Origin: an uncultured Lachnospiraceae bacterium
GTDB lineage: Bacteria; Bacillota_A; Clostridia; Lachnospirales; Lachnospiraceae
Assembly (NCBI GenBank): GCA_946621895.1
Contig: CAMOOZ010000209.1
Location: 1 to 5,959 of the forward strand
Direction: 5' to 3'
DNA length: 5,959 nucleotides
Below, in pieces: positions 5,836 to 5,959 of this stretch; within the stretch, counting starts at the first letter, position 1, and each line of letters begins with the position of its first letter. The position numbers were made by a program, and so were the translations under genes. Below the pieces are notes generated by a model. That model searched no databases, was not told the DNA's origin, and worked only from the letters and a program-made list of their open reading frames with translations.

Positions 5836-5959
5836 CCCTCCGGGAGGATCTCAACCTATGCTTCGCATAGGTATGGATTCGGTAAGGAAATATGTCGCTT
5901 CGCAACCCGAATCCGGCGGGAGCAAACGCCAAAGTAAAAAGAACTTTGTCGTTTGCTAT
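5799..5959. mobile_element. Possible second MITE-like repeat element upstream of ilvB, may run past the window
   Basis: The left end reads ATAGTCAACGACAAAAG (from 5799) and the right end, read inward on the minus strand from 5959, reads ATAGCAAACGACAAAG: imperfect inverted repeats sharing ATAG and AACGACAAA. Between them are further hairpins: CCTATGC/GCATAGG (5855-5861 with 5865-5871), GGATTCGG/CCGAATCC (5875-5882 with 5907-5914) and AGCAAACG/CGTTTGCT (5921-5928 with 5950-5957). The ends, size (about 161 bp), hairpin density and lack of convincing coding sequence resemble the element at 2305-2467, though the sequence differs. The right flank is outside the window, so no target duplication can be tested. 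It could instead be a structured leader of ilvB. Confidence 0.45.

Noticed and set aside
5748..5959. T-box riboswitch or classical attenuator upstream of ilvB
   Set aside because: The conserved T-box antiterminator sequence is absent on the minus strand, and no GC-rich stem followed by a T tract is present before ilvB. A leader further upstream, outside the window, remains possible.

Overview
The window looks like chromosomal DNA of a fairly GC-rich member of the Bacillota, most likely Clostridia and probably Lachnospiraceae. This is inferred from strong GGAGG-type ribosome binding sites, the fused AroQ chorismate mutase/prephenate dehydratase, a membrane-anchored DUF5050-like beta-propeller protein, and small hairpin-rich repeats between genes. 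No phage, CRISPR or plasmid gene is visible. The genes are core biosynthetic genes plus one surface protein; the unusual content is between them.

Layout, left to right. (1) Positions 1-2077, minus strand: pheA (bifunctional P-protein, phenylalanine synthesis) is followed by ppk (polyphosphate kinase, cut by the left window edge). Stop and start share one base (TGATG), so the two are probably translated in a coupled way from a promoter at about 2099-2128. (2) Positions 2078-2499: a 422-base non-coding spacer between divergent genes, with two kinds of repeat-like structure. Nearest pheA lies a long inverted repeat followed on the minus strand by a terminator-like hairpin. Next to it is a clean 163-bp MITE-like element (2305-2467) with 18-bp terminal inverted repeats, flanked on both sides by the 8-bp direct repeat CTATACTT. 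(3) Positions 2500-3522, plus strand: a secreted, membrane-anchored beta-propeller protein of unknown function with about seven blade repeats, four of them at an exact 39-residue period. (4) Positions 3523-3636: a short convergent spacer with one GC-rich hairpin. (5) Positions 3637-5747, minus strand: ilvB and ilvN, the catalytic and regulatory subunits of acetohydroxyacid synthase, overlapping by four bases (TTGA). (6) Positions 5748-5959: the ilvB leader. It holds a near-perfect 18-bp-arm palindrome and several more hairpins, and its two outer ends resemble each other in inverted orientation. This suggests a second small repeat element that reaches the window edge.

PheA commits chorismate to phenylalanine, and IlvBN commits pyruvate and 2-ketobutyrate to valine, leucine and isoleucine. 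Both are points of end-product control and both carry ACT-type regulatory domains (in PheA itself, and in IlvN). PPK makes polyphosphate; its coupling to pheA has no obvious metabolic reason. IlvB departs from the family consensus at several normally conserved active-site positions while keeping the catalytic Glu and the ThDP/Mg motif.

The strongest observation is the MITE-like insertion with its target duplication between pheA and the propeller gene. The duplicated target contains a -10-like TATACT just upstream of the propeller gene. I found no evidence of a new multi-gene system.
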